From NCBI RefSeq assembly GCF_040412085.2, contig NZ_CP115922.1, positions 177,016 through 241,015 of the forward strand: DNA of 64,000 nucleotides, in the 5' to 3' direction. Source of the stretch: Vibrio sp. CB1-14 (GTDB lineage: Bacteria; Pseudomonadota; Gammaproteobacteria; Enterobacterales; Vibrionaceae). The notes under the pieces were generated by a model. The model worked only from the letters and a program-made list of their open reading frames with translations. It was not told where the DNA came from and searched no databases. The position numbers were made by a program, and so were the translations under genes. Below, piece after piece: positions 55,532 to 64,000 of this stretch; the stretch's first letter is position 1, and each line of letters begins with the position of its first letter.

Positions 55532-55986
55532 TGAAATGGCGCATTGTCATCTTTGTTATTGTTTTTAATTGCGGTTTGATGCTGTTTCTCGAGAATCAAG
55601 TTAAAGTGGAGCGCCTCAAAACAATGTCCGGATTAGCAGCATCACTATACGAAGTGACCCCTATATCAAGTAAAGCGATGTCTGAACCATTGTTGGCGCG
55701 AAACAGAGCATTTGCCGAGTCTCAAGGTGGGATACAGCGGGTAAGATTGGTAACTCAGAACTGCGAAAATACTGCCCCCGAGATCATACTTTGCCATGGC
55801 AGTTTTCAGACAGATTTTAAGAATGGTGAGAGTAGCCTGTTATGGTCAGTATCAGTGAGTTTCGATACTCCTGACGTTGGAAAAATAACGGATATCGGAA
55901 ATGATGTGGCAATGATAAACACGCTTTCTTCCCCTCCTTTTTTTTTGAGCCTCAGATCTAAAATGGAAGCCCTATGGATAGCCTGA
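55531..55986 (+). CDS. Membrane-anchored hypothetical protein
   Basis: 151 residues with an N-terminal membrane anchor (VIFVIVFNCGLMLFL) and a periplasmic domain with two cysteines (TQNCENT, LCHGSF). The start overlaps the previous stop (TAATG). It is likely part of the traC operon. Not recognised. Confidence 0.6.
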   Translation: MKWRIVIFVIVFNCGLMLFLENQVKVERLKTMSGLAASLYEVTPISSKAMSEPLLARNRAFAESQGGIQRVRLVTQNCENTAPEIILCHGSFQTDFKNGESSLLWSVSVSFDTPDVGKITDIGNDVAMINTLSSPPFFLSLRSKMEALWIA

Positions 55987-56372
55987 CAACCACCAAAGCT
56001 TTGGCATGCTTTACCATCGTTCAGCTCAGTATTTTAGTAGTTGTGTTGGTAACGCTGCACTACTTTGAAGTGTATTGGTTACGTGATTCTTTGATAAAAA
56101 TGAGCCCCATATCTACCTGTTTGGCCATGTTGCCTTACACACAGAATTCTCTGCCACCCGTGGTAGGCGCGATAGCCGGTGTACTTATTGGAGCTATTGT
56201 GTTTGTGACTCACTTGATATTGATAGCATCTTTAAATTTGCAGGATGGTGTCGATGTTAAAGATGGCCTTCAAGCTTGGGTGATAGTTTTAAGTGCAACA
56301 GGAGCGGCAACGTTCTGTGCGCGTCTTTACTATCCGTTCTTTACCGTACTTAGGTTGCGCTTTCGCTTCTAG
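55974..56372 (+). CDS. Three-helix inner-membrane hypothetical protein
   Basis: 132 residues with three hydrophobic segments (LSILVVVLVTLHYF, VVGAIAGVLIGAIVFVTHLIL, WVIVLSATGAATFCARLYY) and a basic end. It overlaps the previous gene by 13 bases. It could be an exclusion or channel accessory protein, but sequence does not show this. Confidence 0.58.
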   Translation: MDSLTTTKALACFTIVQLSILVVVLVTLHYFEVYWLRDSLIKMSPISTCLAMLPYTQNSLPPVVGAIAGVLIGAIVFVTHLILIASLNLQDGVDVKDGLQAWVIVLSATGAATFCARLYYPFFTVLRLRFRF

Positions 56373-56721
56373 TGAGTAGTGATGTGGAACCATTTATCGT
56401 CGCGCTAGGGTTATCTCCTTACATTTATTGTAATAGCGTCACTGCACTATGAAGCTTGTAGACTAAATTGGTTTTGGGAGCTGCTTTCCGACACCAGTGG
56501 AATGTCGGACTTGCTAGAGCCATTGGTATGCAAGAGATTAAGAATTAGTGTACGACTTGTCCCAAAACACTAGATACGTGCAATAGCGTCGTAAACTGCT
56601 GCCAAAGTTAAAAATGACAGTACTGTCATGTCCAAATGTCAGTAAATCGGGATAGGCGACACACCGTGAGTTGCTGTGAAATTCAAAACGACAGCGCTGT
56701 CATTTCCAAAACTACTGGGTC
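56373..56721. promoter_or_regulatory. Convergent spacer with two palindromic sites
   Basis: The spacer lies between two gene ends that face each other, so no promoter is needed. It holds ATGACAGTACTGTCAT (56614-56629) and ACGACAGCGCTGTCAT (56688-56703), two near-identical dyads 74 bases apart, each followed by TCCAAA. They look like a pair of binding sites of one dimeric protein. A cis-acting DNA site (partition, transfer origin or a silencing site) is more likely than an operator of a gene here. Confidence 0.5.
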
Positions 56722-57198
56722 TTAAGACCAATAATTTCGGCAACTGAGATCGTTACTCCTTTGTATTCTGTCCCAAACACGCATTACCCTGTAGAGGTAT
56801 CGGGTTTTGATGTTAACCGTCTTACTGTTATAGCAGCCAACAGCCTCCCAAACGTTTTGTTGTACCGAAGGGTGATGAAGGCATTGGCGGAAGATATCGG
56901 CTGAAATTGAGAAATTGAGTTCCACATTAGAAGCAACATCACTCCAACTCTTTTCGGGGTAGTGGCGCTCGATGTATTCGTGATGGATTGTGTTTACCTG
57001 GGCAGGTCCCAGGTCACTTGAGCCATCGGTGTTGGCCACAACTTGTCCTTTTTTGCCGCCTTCAGCAATTACGAGTAAGTTCAAGAAATCGCGGGGGACT
57101 TTTTTCTTGTCAGCAATCTCTGTAACTGTCAAACAGCGCTCTTCATGTGTCAGGGTTGTTTGGGGTAAGTCGTCATGTATAGGAACATCGAAAAACAT
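56722..57198 (-). CDS. Lytic transglycosylase of the transfer region
   Basis: 158 residues from ATG 57198 (a GTG three codons upstream is possible). The SLT fold is shown by LLVIAEGGKKGQVVANTDGS with the catalytic Glu, DLGPAQVNTIH, and YNSKTVNIKTRYLYRVMRVWDRI. No signal peptide is seen. It would cut peptidoglycan so that the secretion channel can cross the wall, as VirB1 or PilT-like proteins do. Confidence 0.8.
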   Translation of the reverse strand: MFFDVPIHDDLPQTTLTHEERCLTVTEIADKKKVPRDFLNLLVIAEGGKKGQVVANTDGSSDLGPAQVNTIHHEYIERHYPEKSWSDVASNVELNFSISADIFRQCLHHPSVQQNVWEAVGCYNSKTVNIKTRYLYRVMRVWDRIQRSNDLSCRNYWS

Positions 57199-57383
57199 AG
57201 CAAGCACCTCACTTTACTTCGCTTAAATCAAAATCTAGTTTGTGAGGTGTGGTGGTGACGATAAAATTTACTTAGCGAGGCTGAGATTGGGTGCTTAATT
57301 GACTATCAAGATAATCATCTTACTACTTTGCTGTTCTTTAGGGCTGAAAGTGGCATGGTGTTTTCATCTATCTGAGGAGTACT

Positions 57384-57659
57384 CTATCGCTTGGCCTTTT
57401 CCTGTCCCCAGCTCCAATCATAATTACCAAGCCCGATCAGTCCGTAGGATATGAACAGTACACCAGCTATACCCATAGCGTTTCCTACGAGTAATGGAAG
57501 TGTGTTGACTTGGCTAACAGTAAGAAATACTAAGCCAAGAATGAGTGAGAACAATGGCGCTTGCCAACTTAAGAAAATTCGCACGGCTACAGGTTGGGCG
57601 GCCGTGATTTGACGTTCAATTTCCGCTATTGATGATTTGCAATTTGGTTTATTCGTCAC
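57384..57659 (-). CDS. Small membrane protein, two helices
   Basis: 91 residues with two hydrophobic segments (PLFSLILGLVFLTVSQV and LLVGNAMGIAGVLFISYGLIGLG). Its start overlaps the previous gene by 4 bases (ATGA). Not recognised. Confidence 0.55.
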   Translation of the reverse strand: MTNKPNCKSSIAEIERQITAAQPVAVRIFLSWQAPLFSLILGLVFLTVSQVNTLPLLVGNAMGIAGVLFISYGLIGLGNYDWSWGQEKAKR

Positions 57660-57970
57660 CTTTCCCTCCTCCCCTGAACAATAAACGTCTTGGTGTTACC
57701 CTCGTAGCGCAACTTGGCAAAACTACCTAGTAAAGTGATTTTATTGAGTTGTGAACTATAGAAGGTGTGAGCTTCATCTATTATGATACGCGGAGGACCG
57801 GGTTGTTTGTCCCTAAAAAAACGACCGCGAGGCAACTGGTCATCGCGATTTAGTTTGCGTAACCATTCGCGAAACGCCGCTGTTTTTAAATGTCTTGCTT
57901 TTTGCCGAGCCACCGCTTCTACAAGCGTGTCTATTTTGGGTTCAACCGGCAATGATTTCTTTGAATCCAT
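57656..57970 (-). CDS. Small basic hypothetical protein
   Basis: 104 residues, basic (RQKARHLKTAAFREWLRKLN), with a mixed C-terminal part around IIIDEAHTFYSS. Coupled to the two-helix membrane protein by a 4-base overlap. The DEAH stretch is not in a helicase context. Not recognised. Confidence 0.5.
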   Translation of the reverse strand: MDSKKSLPVEPKIDTLVEAVARQKARHLKTAAFREWLRKLNRDDQLPRGRFFRDKQPGPPRIIIDEAHTFYSSQLNKITLLGSFAKLRYEGNTKTFIVQGRRER

Positions 57971-58018
57971 TTCAGTAGTCTCTCTTACATCTTGATTTGT
58001 GGTCTGTTAATCGAAGGT

Positions 58019-58423
58019 TTACACCATCGACCACTTACGTGACTCATTGGTTAGACGCTTATAATTTAGAAGACCAAAACGTGATTCTAGGGTTTGATTT
58101 ATGAAGTCAATGGCCATGAATCTGTTTGAAATGGGTTTTCGCAACTCATATTCATGATCAACTAACATATAAACGGTATCGCCTGTTGCCGTGAGTGCAA
58201 GCCAGGGTTGAGCTCCGCCTGTCGGATAGCATGATACATAGTGGCCGTCATTCTCAATAGCTATCATTAACCCCCCGTAGTTCGCCCCCGCAGCAAAACC
58301 ACAGCGTTCCACTTTTGCTTTGATCCGATAAGGAGGCGTGTCGACTGAAGACAAAGCCTGATCAACCGAACTGTGTATTGGTTTTGATGCCCAATCGACT
58401 TCTTGTCTCTTACTAAAGAACAT
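58019..58423 (-). CDS. Hypothetical protein
   Basis: 134 residues, MFFSKRQEVDWASKPIH..., with beta-rich composition and no membrane helix. It is 48 bases upstream of the 104-residue gene and may start that leftward operon. Not recognised. Confidence 0.5.
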   Translation of the reverse strand: MFFSKRQEVDWASKPIHSSVDQALSSVDTPPYRIKAKVERCGFAAGANYGGLMIAIENDGHYVSCYPTGGAQPWLALTATGDTVYMLVDHEYELRKPISNRFMAIDFINQTLESRFGLLNYKRLTNESRKWSMV

Positions 58424-58787
58424 GCATTAACCTAAATGATTTTGTTTACGTTAGAAGCTTTGCTTTAAGGAGTTGATTTATCCTTTAGTGTAAAAATATA
58501 GCAGTAAATCAATCTACAAATAGAGCGCATGAGTTGTGCTGCGGTTGAATTTATTAACTTCTATTAGAGGGATTATTGGTTTTGTGGTGATAAAATGAGA
58601 ATTGATAAAACCATTGGGTAGGCACTTTCAATCGTGCTTTTACTCTAAAGGTAGCGAAGTGTTTGGTAAATTATTCGGTGTCGATATCCTATCGTTGCAG
58701 TACTGCAACCAATGGTAAGGCTAATTGGCAATTCAGCTCCCGTTCGTTGTAAGGTTTGAAAAAAACACAATGACTTGGAGCCTTTGA
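58424..58787. other. Divergent spacer, 364 bases
   Basis: AT-rich spacer between the leftward small genes and the rightward genes. It must contain promoters for both. No RNA or long repeat could be supported. Confidence 0.35.
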
Positions 58788-58886
58788 ATGAAACAAATAT
58801 TTTGGATTGCTGTCTCTGTTACCTTTCTAATCGCTATCGGTTATTTAGAAATAGGTACTGGTTGCAGATTTATGGGTTTGTGCTGA
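58788..58886 (+). CDS. Tiny membrane peptide
   Basis: A 32-codon frame, MKQIFWIAVSVTFLIAIGYL..., with one hydrophobic helix and two cysteines near the end. GGAG lies eight bases before the ATG. It precedes the 183-residue gene by 24 bases. The composition and spacing suggest a real small protein. Confidence 0.4.
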   Translation: MKQIFWIAVSVTFLIAIGYLEIGTGCRFMGLC

Positions 58887-58910
58887 GCTACGCCGAAAAA
58901 GGAAATGCAG

Positions 58911-59459
58911 ATGAAAGATCTTGAGCAGCTTCGATCAAAGCCACAAAAGCGCGATGCGGTACTGGCGCTCGTTGCATTCGTTAAAAAACATTGGAGTCTG
59001 GTGAACCCAACTACTCAAATGCTGCAGCGACACCCAATTTCCCAAGCCTCTCTTTCTGATAGAGATCTAGCGATTATACTGCCATTTTTTGGCACAGCTT
59101 CTGAGATCAAGAAGCTAGAGGAAGCGATGAATATTGAGACAACTATTCCGGTCAAAGCTTCAAAGCCGCTCAAAGATTCAAAGCAAGAAAGTCGCTTAAG
59201 TCGGGAGAAGATTAGGTCGAGAAAAGATCAGGTGTTCGTCGATAGTATTGTCGCGGGTATAGCCACCAGCACAGATCGTTTTTTGGTGATGATGCTTGCC
59301 AAAACCGCTCAATCACGAAGAACTCATGAGCAGTTCAACGTCAATGAGCTAGATACTTTAAGCATTAAAGACCCTGCACTCAGACGGCGTGTCGAAGCGT
59401 TGCTTGGGTCGGCTCATTTGACAGAAAAACTGGTCAATGGTTTGGCTAAAACACTCTAA
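58911..59459 (+). CDS. Hypothetical helical protein before traN
   Basis: About 182 residues, start at 58911 with AAGGAAAT upstream (another ATG two codons earlier is possible). It is charged, helical, with a basic middle part (KQESRLSREKIRSRKDQ). No motif recognised. It lies 120 bases ahead of traN on the same strand. Confidence 0.55.
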   Translation: MKDLEQLRSKPQKRDAVLALVAFVKKHWSLVNPTTQMLQRHPISQASLSDRDLAIILPFFGTASEIKKLEEAMNIETTIPVKASKPLKDSKQESRLSREKIRSRKDQVFVDSIVAGIATSTDRFLVMMLAKTAQSRRTHEQFNVNELDTLSIKDPALRRRVEALLGSAHLTEKLVNGLAKTL

Positions 59460-59578
59460 GATAGCGCTACACTGTATTTTTCATACCAATCCACTAGGTA
59501 TTCCAATCTGACCGCTTAATCCCCTTAAGCGAAGAGTCAATGTCATAGACTCCCATTACTTAAATAGGGAGCTTGATT

Positions 59579-62500
59579 ATGTGGCGTCGCACTTTAACGT
59601 ATTTCAGTCTATTCACGTTCATTTTTCAGTTAGGCAATCTAAGCTGGTACAGCGCGCTGCTGGTGGCTTCGTATACCCCATACAGTTTTGCCGCCGAACA
59701 AACTCCTTTTCAGAGCGCAGAGCAACTAAATAGTCAAGTAACCCAGGGTTTTGCTTTGCCCACTATGGATGCAAGTGGCAAGGTGAACATCTACGGGCGA
59801 AATGAGCACGGTGAAATAGTCACGACTCAATTTGGTGAAGGGGAACTGTTGGGTGAGGGTTATGAGCAAGCGAGAGATAATAATCACTTTCAGGCGGCAG
59901 ATGCTTATCAGAATGAAGCGGAATTAGAGCGTGATAAACAAACACTTCGACAACGGATTGATAGAAACCCTGTAGGCTCCGAAACAGATTATGATGTAGC
60001 AGCTTGGAACACGCTGAACGACGCTCGTGGTAACAGAGTCTTCTTAGACTCTGATGACACCATCATGACTGACACGGAAACCCTGTTCAATGAACTTGCT
60101 GAGTCATTGGAAGGAGAGAATGATTGGTTTAGCGACTGCACAACGCAGAGCAATACTTTTTCGGTCAATAAAGAATACGTAGGTAAAACAAAATATGAGT
60201 GTCAGGAGCCTGATACTACCAATCTAAACTACTGCGAAATTGAGCGTTATGTTGACTACCCAGTCATCAAGACAAATGGTACAGGTACCTTAACTTATGT
60301 CGATGATCATACCTTCCAATTGGTGGTCGGTAATCCTTCCGCTCGAATTTGGGGGCAATGCGCAGAGTACAATTACAGTGTTCAAATAAAAATCAGAGAA
60401 GACTTAGAGATCGAACAGGTCAGAATGAAATACGCCTTGTTTGACGACCACATTCAAATCTATCTGAACAACGATATCATCTATCAACATGCGAATGTAT
60501 CGGGCTTTTGGCAAGACGAGAATGGCTTTCCATATACTAACTACAACCCTAAACCTCCCTATTTACCTTCGTCAGAAATATATGGCGCTCCGGGAATGAC
60601 GCCATATGGTACCTGTGAACGAAGTACAATTTGGAAAATTGGTGACGGTGGTAGCCATGGTGGCTTTCCCAATGGTGGAGACGTAACAGAACGATTCGAG
60701 CAAGCACGGGCTTCCGGTCATGGGCTTGTGAATTTCCGAAATAGGGTAGCAGCAGCAGACTGGGGTTACTCGTACTCAATTATAGAAATTAAAACAAAGA
60801 ACAGAGCTTCACCTAAAGAGTTTATCGAGCAGACGCCACCTGGGTGCGCAACACAACTTGGCTATGTGCAGCCACGTTCTACATGCGATATTCTCGGCAG
60901 TCCGGGAAGTAATCCTTATATCAATCCTCAATGCGATGCAGATCAGACATTCGGTAATGGCCAAGTAGGTCAAGTTTGTACGTTTAGCGAGTGGGAGTGT
61001 ACCGACGCTTCAACACCACCAGACACATACTACCCACATGTGTCTAGCTTTCCTTCAATTAGCTCAGGTGTTACCACGGATTCTAAGCAGTGCACCAAAA
61101 TCAACGCCAAAGATTATCAATGCAACCCGCTGCCTGGGATGCAAGTTTGCCAGTATCCAAATTACCCAGATGATTCAGATCCGGTTTGTAGCGATTTCAC
61201 ATCACTAAATCAAAACGCACCCGATCAGTGTGCTCCTTATCGTGATAACCCTGATTGTGAGCTTGTCGACAGTGAACCTTCATTTAGTGACCCTGTCACT
61301 GGTAGGGTCTACATTCAGGAGTCGACCTATGAATGTAATACCTACACGTCTAGAGACTATGCCTACACATTAGAGGAAGACATTTGTAGTGGAGAGATGC
61401 TATGCGTGGGTGGCGAATGTAGTTTTCATGAGCTCGAGAACAACGCCGACTTTGGTGCAGCGATGGCCACATTCAAAATGCTTGAGGATATTAAGCAGAA
61501 TCTGACTTGTGAGAATCCCGACGATGTAGAATCATGCCGCGTGTTTGAGGGTCAAGCTCGTTACTGTGGTGTAGAGAAAACTGGACTTGGTTACAACTGT
61601 TGTACATTGTCAGCAGGCCAAACGAATGTGCTCGACTATCTTAAAATGACCTACAACGTATATTCGTTAGAGCAAGCGATGGAGGGTTTAACGGATCAGG
61701 GAGTTATTGGTGCCTGGGGTGAACAAATACCAACACCAATCAGTGATGGGGTATCGTACGTGACGGATAGCTTCAGCCAAGGGTATGACTATATTGCGCG
61801 TGAAGTATTCGACGTAGAATCTGTCGCTAGCGAAGCTGGTGAAACGTTAATGGGAGAAGCAGTAAATCAAATTAAGCAGGAGATGATGTCTTTTGCATTT
61901 GAATCGCTTGGTGGCGCAGAAGGACTAGGTGGCGTTCTGTTTGACCAGGTACGTGATGGGGTTAGCCAAGAAATGGTTCTGCAGTTAAATCCAGCTATTA
62001 GCGGTGCTTTTTCTGCTATTGCGGGTATTTACGCAGCGTATCAGGTGGTCAAGCTCGCTATACAAATGATTTCGGCTTGCTCAGACGAAGAAATGAGCAT
62101 GGGAATGACGATTGATGAAGGTAAATGTATATACGGAGGTGAAAGTTGCCACATTGACACCTTCTTTGGGTGCCTAGTTGAGCGCGAATACTACTGCTGC
62201 TATCCATCACCCCTTGGGCGAATCATCATGGAACAAGCTGCGCCACAGTTAGGTATGACACTCGACCCAATGAACGGGCAATGTAAAGGCATGACACTGC
62301 GTCAAATAGCTGAGCTTGATTGGGATCAGATAGATTTTAGTGAGTGGGAAGCAATGATAATGGCTTCAGGACTGGCTGTAGAGCATGATGACTTAACAAT
62401 AGAAAACCTTTCTAGTAAACCTTGGATGCCTAATAACGACAATGCGCTTGACCCAGTTACGCTAAATGAAGAAAGGTTTCGGGAGCAGAATATTCAACAG

Positions 62501-62605
62501 AACATAAACGACCGTCGTGATCACTTGCAGTATGAAGAGAATCTCGACTGCTCCGTTGTGCCGAGACCTGAAGTATGTAGCTCGCCTTTAAGGCTTGTTG
62601 AATAA
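59579..62605 (+). CDS. traN: Mating-pair stabilisation protein TraN
   Basis: 1,008 residues from ATG 59579, which gives a signal region through SYTPYSFAAEQ. The protein is cysteine-rich, particularly from residue 420 to 620 and in the C-terminal part (CYPSPLGRIIMEQAAPQLG, the conserved TraN end region around residues 875-900). TraN is an outer-membrane adhesin that contacts recipient cells. F TraN is 602 residues, while SXT/IncA-C-type versions are about 900-1,000, so this is the long type. It depends on DsbC for folding. Confidence 0.88.
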   Translation: MWRRTLTYFSLFTFIFQLGNLSWYSALLVASYTPYSFAAEQTPFQSAEQLNSQVTQGFALPTMDASGKVNIYGRNEHGEIVTTQFGEGELLGEGYEQARDNNHFQAADAYQNEAELERDKQTLRQRIDRNPVGSETDYDVAAWNTLNDARGNRVFLDSDDTIMTDTETLFNELAESLEGENDWFSDCTTQSNTFSVNKEYVGKTKYECQEPDTTNLNYCEIERYVDYPVIKTNGTGTLTYVDDHTFQLVVGNPSARIWGQCAEYNYSVQIKIREDLEIEQVRMKYALFDDHIQIYLNNDIIYQHANVSGFWQDENGFPYTNYNPKPPYLPSSEIYGAPGMTPYGTCERSTIWKIGDGGSHGGFPNGGDVTERFEQARASGHGLVNFRNRVAAADWGYSYSIIEIKTKNRASPKEFIEQTPPGCATQLGYVQPRSTCDILGSPGSNPYINPQCDADQTFGNGQVGQVCTFSEWECTDASTPPDTYYPHVSSFPSISSGVTTDSKQCTKINAKDYQCNPLPGMQVCQYPNYPDDSDPVCSDFTSLNQNAPDQCAPYRDNPDCELVDSEPSFSDPVTGRVYIQESTYECNTYTSRDYAYTLEEDICSGEMLCVGGECSFHELENNADFGAAMATFKMLEDIKQNLTCENPDDVESCRVFEGQARYCGVEKTGLGYNCCTLSAGQTNVLDYLKMTYNVYSLEQAMEGLTDQGVIGAWGEQIPTPISDGVSYVTDSFSQGYDYIAREVFDVESVASEAGETLMGEAVNQIKQEMMSFAFESLGGAEGLGGVLFDQVRDGVSQEMVLQLNPAISGAFSAIAGIYAAYQVVKLAIQMISACSDEEMSMGMTIDEGKCIYGGESCHIDTFFGCLVEREYYCCYPSPLGRIIMEQAAPQLGMTLDPMNGQCKGMTLRQIAELDWDQIDFSEWEAMIMASGLAVEHDDLTIENLSSKPWMPNNDNALDPVTLNEERFREQNIQQNINDRRDHLQYEENLDCSVVPRPEVCSSPLRLVE

Positions 62606-62609
62606 AAAA

Positions 62610-62628
62610 AAGCTCGCATAGCGAGCTT
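62610..62628 (-). terminator. Terminator of the leftward lipoprotein gene
   Basis: AAGCTCGC-ATA-GCGAGCTT. Read leftward it is followed by a run of T (complement of the A-run at 62603-62610). The stop codon of the lipoprotein gene lies in the stem. It separates it from the converging traN. Confidence 0.8.
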
Positions 62629-63571
62629 ATAGTGGGTGAGTTAAGCCTTTCGGTGTGAGCTGCTGTCTGAACTCGTCATTTGACGCAGTTATGTGAGGTG
62701 TTACACCGTTGTGAGGCTTAACAAAGAAGTAAACATTCTCATTAGCGTCTAAGATTGCAGAAACGTTAAGATTAATTCGCTTTATAGTACCGTTTTTATC
62801 TGTGTACCCACCGTAGGTAGGGAAAATACTAAAGTGGCCTTTTGCGAGTTTGTAGTCTAAGAGTTTCGAGTTGCTAAAACCCGGCGCAAGTGTTGAGCTA
62901 TATCTAATTGGTATGATGACACCGCTAGCAACCTCGCTTCGTAACTCCTTAGTAAACGTACTCGTTGGGATTTCGTCGTAACGCTTGAATTGGACGTCAG
63001 ACACAACAATGTCAACACCAACCATAGAAAAAGTCATTCCTTCATAATGAAAGGCATTGGCAACATCTTTTTTATGAACTTTATATCCTTTCATTAGAAC
63101 GATGCCTTGCTGATGGATAGTGGGTTCAGACTCGACTTCACAGTTACAGTCAGAAGCAACTTGTTCTAATTGTTCTTGTGAAATTGGGTTGTTATCGAAG
63201 CTAAGGTTGAGTAGATAAGTTTGAATCTCTTTGTTAGATGCATCTCTCCATTTGGTCGCATCCAAGAAAGCGACGTTACCACCATACTGCAAACCACACT
63301 TATTGTCGGCTACCATGGCGTTGTTAAGACCCAGTAACAGACCACCACTTGAAGCTAAAACGCCTAGTCCAACACTTCCAGCATATCCAAGTGCACTTAC
63401 ATCATTGATCGTACTCTCTGGAACTGGAACCTCGCGGTCTTCAAAGCAGCTACCGGCTTTAATTGACTTTACTACTTGTAAAGGGAGTGAATCATCTTGT
63501 TCGATGACATAGTTTGTGTTTGCACAAGCAGATAAGAACGCACCACACACAATAGAAATTAAATAACGCAT
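62627..63571 (-). CDS. Hypothetical lipoprotein
   Basis: 314 residues with a lipobox FLSAC (Cys at residue 16). A helical glycine-rich stretch (ALGYAGSVGLGVLASSGGLLLG) follows near residues 60-85 and may insert into a membrane. The C-terminal half is beta-rich. It is convergent to traN. A role in surface exclusion is possible but unsupported. Confidence 0.62.
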   Translation of the reverse strand: MRYLISIVCGAFLSACANTNYVIEQDDSLPLQVVKSIKAGSCFEDREVPVPESTINDVSALGYAGSVGLGVLASSGGLLLGLNNAMVADNKCGLQYGGNVAFLDATKWRDASNKEIQTYLLNLSFDNNPISQEQLEQVASDCNCEVESEPTIHQQGIVLMKGYKVHKKDVANAFHYEGMTFSMVGVDIVVSDVQFKRYDEIPTSTFTKELRSEVASGVIIPIRYSSTLAPGFSNSKLLDYKLAKGHFSIFPTYGGYTDKNGTIKRINLNVSAILDANENVYFFVKPHNGVTPHITASNDEFRQQLTPKGLTHPL

Positions 63572-64000
63572 AATCGTATCCTCATTCGTCCTTGAAAGTG
63601 ACGATATTCATGCAGCAGTATAGGGTACAGTTGCATAAAATGTAGTCGATTTTCAAAGGGGGTTGTCTCGGTTGAGAGTGAAAGCTACAAAAGTAGAAGC
63701 CGTTGGCAGCGGCATAACTGATGATGGTCAAAGCCAACAATAGTTGGCGATATCACATCGAAGGTTATCCTCAGTATGGCAATCACCATTTTTCAAAAAC
63801 CAATTAAGCGACCGAAATGCGATGATAAAACACTGGGTGTAGGAGGAAGTCCGCCTGGCCTGCATGAATTAATTTGTGTCAGTAGACAATATAGTCTGAT
63901 CGATTCCAATAAAGTCGTTCATTTACAATAATGTTTGTCACTTTTCCTCTGTAAGTCCACTTGGCAGAGGTTATGTGTACTGACGATGACAAATACGCTT
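63572..64000. other. Right-edge region without a recognised gene
   Basis: 429 bases with no open frame longer than about 30 codons that has a ribosome binding site. It includes the promoter of the leftward lipoprotein gene. A gene that starts beyond the edge cannot be excluded. Confidence 0.3.

Noticed and set aside
57656..57970. DEAH helicase motif in a 104-residue protein
   Set aside because: The protein is far too short and has no Walker A or other helicase motifs.
1..64000. CRISPR arrays, tRNA or rRNA genes
   Set aside because: No regularly spaced direct repeats of 25-40 bases, tRNA cloverleaf or rRNA stretch was noticed on either strand.

Overview
The window looks like part of a large conjugative element (plasmid or integrative conjugative element) from a marine gammaproteobacterium, most likely a Vibrio or close relative. 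This rests on an F-type mating-pair-formation system (TraA, L, E, K, B, DsbC, V, C, N), a RecE/RecT pair as found on SXT/R391-like and IncA/C-like elements, and accessory proteins of Vibrio character. No rRNA, tRNA, CRISPR array, replication initiator or integrase was seen, so plasmid and ICE cannot be told apart from this window.

Layout. 1-5.3 kb: a module of divergent operons with a DndC-like PAPS-reductase-family protein, a DGQHR (DndB-like) protein, a TusA-like sulfur carrier and an EVE/PUA-like protein. This suggests sulfur-based nucleic acid modification without the rest of a classical dnd locus. 5.4-9 kb: a secreted endonuclease/exonuclease/phosphatase-family protein, an AbiE-like toxin-antitoxin pair and an IS200-type element. 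9-21 kb: accessory cargo with a LysR regulator, two related outer-membrane proteins (one split by an insertion sequence), DUF1254/DUF1214 and DUF3943 proteins, a periplasmic binding protein and a decayed GGDEF/EAL protein. 21-29 kb: a segment bounded by two inverted copies of the same IS5/IS903-type element. It holds a LysR-controlled set (argininosuccinate-synthase-like ligase, 2OG-Fe dioxygenase, EamA exporter), a plausible small-molecule pathway. The segment is inverted: a secreted HNH nuclease gene is cut in two, with its halves 6.5 kb apart in opposite orientation, and the 9-bp target site is present as an inverted pair at the two junctions.

29-35 kb: MazG-like protein and the first transfer operon (pilin, then TraL-E-K-B and a small membrane protein). 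35-38.5 kb: recT/recE and the first of two paralogous receiver-like regulators. 38.5-48.2 kb: a 9.6-kb Tn3-family transposon with exact 36-bp inverted repeats and a 5-bp target duplication, inserted between the two regulator paralogues. It carries an RND efflux pump, a HigBA-type toxin-antitoxin pair with a tandem-palindrome operator, a serine resolvase with a res-like site, and a transposase gene with one in-frame stop codon. 48.2-50.9 kb: the second regulator, a PIN/NYN-like nuclease and unknown genes. 51-56.4 kb: DsbC, TraV, TraC and three small unknown genes. 56.4-64 kb: a convergent spacer with paired palindromes, a lytic transglycosylase, small unknown genes, TraN and a lipoprotein.

The transfer genes make a type IV secretion channel and pilus. 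The RecET pair, toxin-antitoxin pairs and the modification module are typical stabilising or protective functions of such elements. Three near-identical IS copies, one IS200-like element and one Tn3-family transposon have reshaped the accessory regions and left several broken genes.
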